Below are positions 62,171 to 64,000 of a DNA stretch of 64,000 bases, in pieces. Below the pieces are notes generated by a model that saw only the letters and a program-made list of their open reading frames with translations, was not told where the DNA came from and did not search any database. The stretch spans positions 248,001 to 312,000 of the forward strand of contig JAFZBN010000015.1 of the NCBI GenBank assembly GCA_017561715.1. Reading direction: 5' to 3'. Position 1 is the first letter of the stretch, and every line of letters begins with the position of its first letter. This stretch comes from Clostridiales bacterium (lineage in GTDB: Bacteria; Bacillota; Clostridia; Saccharofermentanales; Saccharofermentanaceae). The translations under genes and the position numbers were made by a program.

Positions 62171-63976
62171 TTACTCCTCCGGTCCAAGCAGTTTCAATAC
62201 TTCAAAGCCCTCGGCCTTACCCTTCAGTTTGATCGTGTCGCCGAGTGATTCATATTTCATGCGATCCCCGAGCTGTTCCGCGACAGAGCGGCTGATATAG
62301 ACCGTTCCGCCCGGCGCGTTGGCCTCGAGTCGTGCCGCCGTATTAACGGTGTCACCGATCGCCGTATAGTCCATTCTCTTTTCCGAACCCATGTTTCCGA
62401 CGACCGCAGGTCCGAAGTGCACGCCGACGCCGACATTGAGTTCTTCGTTGATCTCTTCTTTCAGTTTCTTCGAAAGCTCCTTTGCGCCGTCGATAATGTC
62501 GAGCGCGGTCTTGGCCGCCGCCATGACAGGATCTTCCTGCGGAAGAGGCGCACCCCAGAATGCCATCGTCGCGTCGCCGACGAACTTATCGAGGGTACCG
62601 TGGTTCTTTTCGATACAGGATGCCGTCATCGTCAGGTACTGGTTTAAGATATGTACGACTTCCTCAGGCGAAAGTCTTTCTGACATCGTCGTAAAGCCAC
62701 GGATATCCACGAAAAGCACCGCGATATCACAGAGCTTTCCGCCGAGTTTTAAGTTCTCGGTGCCTTCTTTTAAGATCTCGCCGACGATACTCGGGGCAAC
62801 ATATCTTTCGAACGTTCTCGTAACATTTTGTCTGGCGATCGCGGCTCTTGTGTAGTTGCCTGCGACAGTGATGATGAACAGTATGATAACGCCCATCGGG
62901 ATCCAGAGAACGTGCGTGATATATCCGGATGAGTAAAGGAGCATACTGCTTCCGATACCGAGAACGAGGAACAATATCAGGAGAGGTACCGTAAAGAGAA
63001 GCCTTCTGTTATAGCAGAAATAGAAGAACGCAAAACATACAAGACCCAGGACCAGAAGCTGGACCGTATCGGATGCTTCCGTTTTATAGTTTCCGTTCAG
63101 ATAGCACTGGGTAACATTCGCCTGATATTCGACTCCGTACATCGGTGTGGATTTGTCGATCGCGGTGGTATAAGCATCCTGAATACCTGTCGTAAACAGT
63201 CCGATGAAGACGATCTTATCCGCAAAGAACGAAGGCGGTACTTCTCCGTCGATGACCTGGCTTAAGGAGATGCCGTCGTAGTATCCGTCCGGCTTTGCGG
63301 AAAACGGAACATAGAAGTGACCTCTGGCATCTACCGGCGGATCTTCGATCGTCATGCCATTCTGCTTCGCATAGATACTTGCCGCCTGATAGGCCATGGA
63401 GTAAACTCTCTGTCCGTCCGGCTCGATGTAAAGGACCGCGTGACGAAGTACACCGTCCTTATCCGGCATGGCGTTGATGTGTCCCTGTGTGGTCACGTTC
63501 TTCAGTTCGTCGTAGGGTTCTTCGTATCCTAAGATCGCGTAGGAATCTTTCGTGACCGCGACAGATCCGAAAGAATACTTCGCACCGAGATTGGCGGTCG
63601 TGGCCGTGACGACATTTCCGAGGTTCGCGGCTGCGTCGGCGAGCCTTTTATCCGCTTCTTCGGTGGTGGTTCCCAAATACTGGACATCGACCGCGACGAC
63701 CGCGGGTCTATACTCCGGATCTGAACCGAGAGCTTCGAGCGCGGAAGCCATGATCGTTCGATCCCAGGTACTGTACGGACCGAAACGGTCGATATCTTCT
63801 TTAGTGATACCGATGATAAGGATGTCGCCGGAAACGGCTTCAGGTGTCTGAAAGAGCTTGTCCTGCATCCACTGATCCGTACTTCGCATATACCCTCTGC
63901 CGCAGAAAAATGTAACGATCAGGGCACCGATCAGAGCGAATATGATTTTTCGGTTCGTCTCGTTTTTCATAATCAT
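62171..63976 (-). CDS. CHASE2-domain class III adenylate/guanylate cyclase
   Basis: Membrane receptor cyclase of about 600 residues. A first membrane segment (about 10-28) leads to an extracytoplasmic CHASE2 domain (about 35-300), then two to three membrane segments (about 305-395) and a cytoplasmic class III cyclase. Metal Asp residues are in FVDIRGFTTMSE and KFVGDATMAFWG; the GDTVNTAARLE block is intact. The Lys before FVGD fits adenylate rather than guanylate use, though tentatively. The frame is open to the window edge and there is no ribosome binding site at the ATG, so the start may lie outside. Confidence 0.88.
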   Translation of the reverse strand: MIMKNETNRKIIFALIGALIVTFFCGRGYMRSTDQWMQDKLFQTPEAVSGDILIIGITKEDIDRFGPYSTWDRTIMASALEALGSDPEYRPAVVAVDVQYLGTTTEEADKRLADAAANLGNVVTATTANLGAKYSFGSVAVTKDSYAILGYEEPYDELKNVTTQGHINAMPDKDGVLRHAVLYIEPDGQRVYSMAYQAASIYAKQNGMTIEDPPVDARGHFYVPFSAKPDGYYDGISLSQVIDGEVPPSFFADKIVFIGLFTTGIQDAYTTAIDKSTPMYGVEYQANVTQCYLNGNYKTEASDTVQLLVLGLVCFAFFYFCYNRRLLFTVPLLILFLVLGIGSSMLLYSSGYITHVLWIPMGVIILFIITVAGNYTRAAIARQNVTRTFERYVAPSIVGEILKEGTENLKLGGKLCDIAVLFVDIRGFTTMSERLSPEEVVHILNQYLTMTASCIEKNHGTLDKFVGDATMAFWGAPLPQEDPVMAAAKTALDIIDGAKELSKKLKEEINEELNVGVGVHFGPAVVGNMGSEKRMDYTAIGDTVNTAARLEANAPGGTVYISRSVAEQLGDRMKYESLGDTIKLKGKAEGFEVLKLLGPEE

Positions 63977-64000
63977 TAAGCAGAGGTGGAATAGTAAATT

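Larger units (their letters stand above)
10946..62719. repeat. Dispersed 9-mer GAAAAGCAC (19 copies)
   Basis: Hand scan of both strands. Starts of GAAAAGCAC or its complement: 10946, 12216, 16561, 17175, 23129, 26111, 26318, 34400, 34449, 36350, 41028, 41037, 41690, 42493, 43451, 48087, 55338, 61676, 62711. About twelve further copies match only AAAAGCAC. Eighteen of the 19 are followed by C or T (GAAAAGCACY). About half a copy is expected by chance. Eleven are in genes and encode VLF, EKH or GKS/GKA, so the signal is not protein-driven. Confidence 0.8.

Noticed and set aside
1..64000. tRNA, rRNA, CRISPR, prophage
   Set aside because: No cloverleaf sequences, rRNA segments, regularly spaced repeats or phage structural genes were seen by eye.

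Overview
The window looks like a chromosomal segment of an anaerobic, Gram-positive, Clostridia-type Firmicute, possibly a gut or rumen species; I cannot place it to genus. The evidence is T-box and TPP riboswitch control, strong AGGAGG-type ribosome binding sites, many lipobox lipoproteins with Ser/Thr/Glu-rich linkers, an oxygen-defence set of flavodiiron protein, rubrerythrin and Fur-type regulator, an EpsC-type serine acetyltransferase, a TrpB2-type tryptophan synthase and a short-form ThiC. I see no rRNA, tRNA, CRISPR array, transposase, integrase or prophage genes. The 5' end cuts a GGDEF gene, and the 3' end may clip the first codons of a cyclase gene.

Layout. 0-15 kb: a GGDEF protein, a GH114-like lipoprotein, glutamine-dependent NAD synthetase, a DUF4298-GNAT protein, two tandem Sel1-repeat lipoproteins, a GH16 glucanase lipoprotein with a divergent AraC regulator, and a secreted protein / 34-residue peptide / lipoprotein set. 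15-24.5 kb: thioesterase, flavodiiron protein, rubrerythrin, PerR-like regulator, a two-component system, a LacI-sensor/GGDEF/EAL protein and a membrane protein. 24.7-32.3 kb (plus strand): SPFH protein with an Arc-like partner, a phosphodiesterase-like protein, thymidylate synthase, a VOC protein, and a split ABC exporter with its MerR regulator. 32.3-41 kb: cysE, an AraC regulator, a GNAT, an ABC-2 exporter of the DUF990 type, three tandem zinc-ribbon membrane proteins and an Rrf2 regulator. 41-47 kb: GAF-GGDEF protein, T-box-controlled trpB2, HigBA toxin-antitoxin, DAHP synthase and prephenate dehydratase. 47-55 kb: two large PstS-like lipoproteins and the cysK-metY operon behind a cysteine-rich leader peptide. 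55-59 kb: the thiM-thiE-thiD-thiC operon with a TPP riboswitch. 59-64 kb: a lipoprotein, then a CHASE2 cyclase next to a metallo-beta-lactamase/GAF/GGDEF fusion.

Themes. Sulfur assimilation (cysE, metY, cysK) and aromatic amino acid synthesis (aroF, pheA, trpB2) are split among separately controlled units. Second-messenger proteins are dense: four GGDEF proteins, one with EAL, plus a class III cyclase.

The most unusual signals are not protein genes. (1) A 9-mer, GAAAAGCAC, occurs 19 times on the two strands, in coding and non-coding DNA and in several reading frames. (2) A family of 3' terminator hairpins shares a core (TCCGYAG, small hairpin, CGAGGACCRGCA) while the outer stems differ and are compensated. 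(3) A 22-codon leader peptide ending Met-Cys-Arg-Cys-Cys sits upstream of metY-cysK. (4) A 17-bp CCT-N11-AGG site is shared by the metY and rrf2 promoters.
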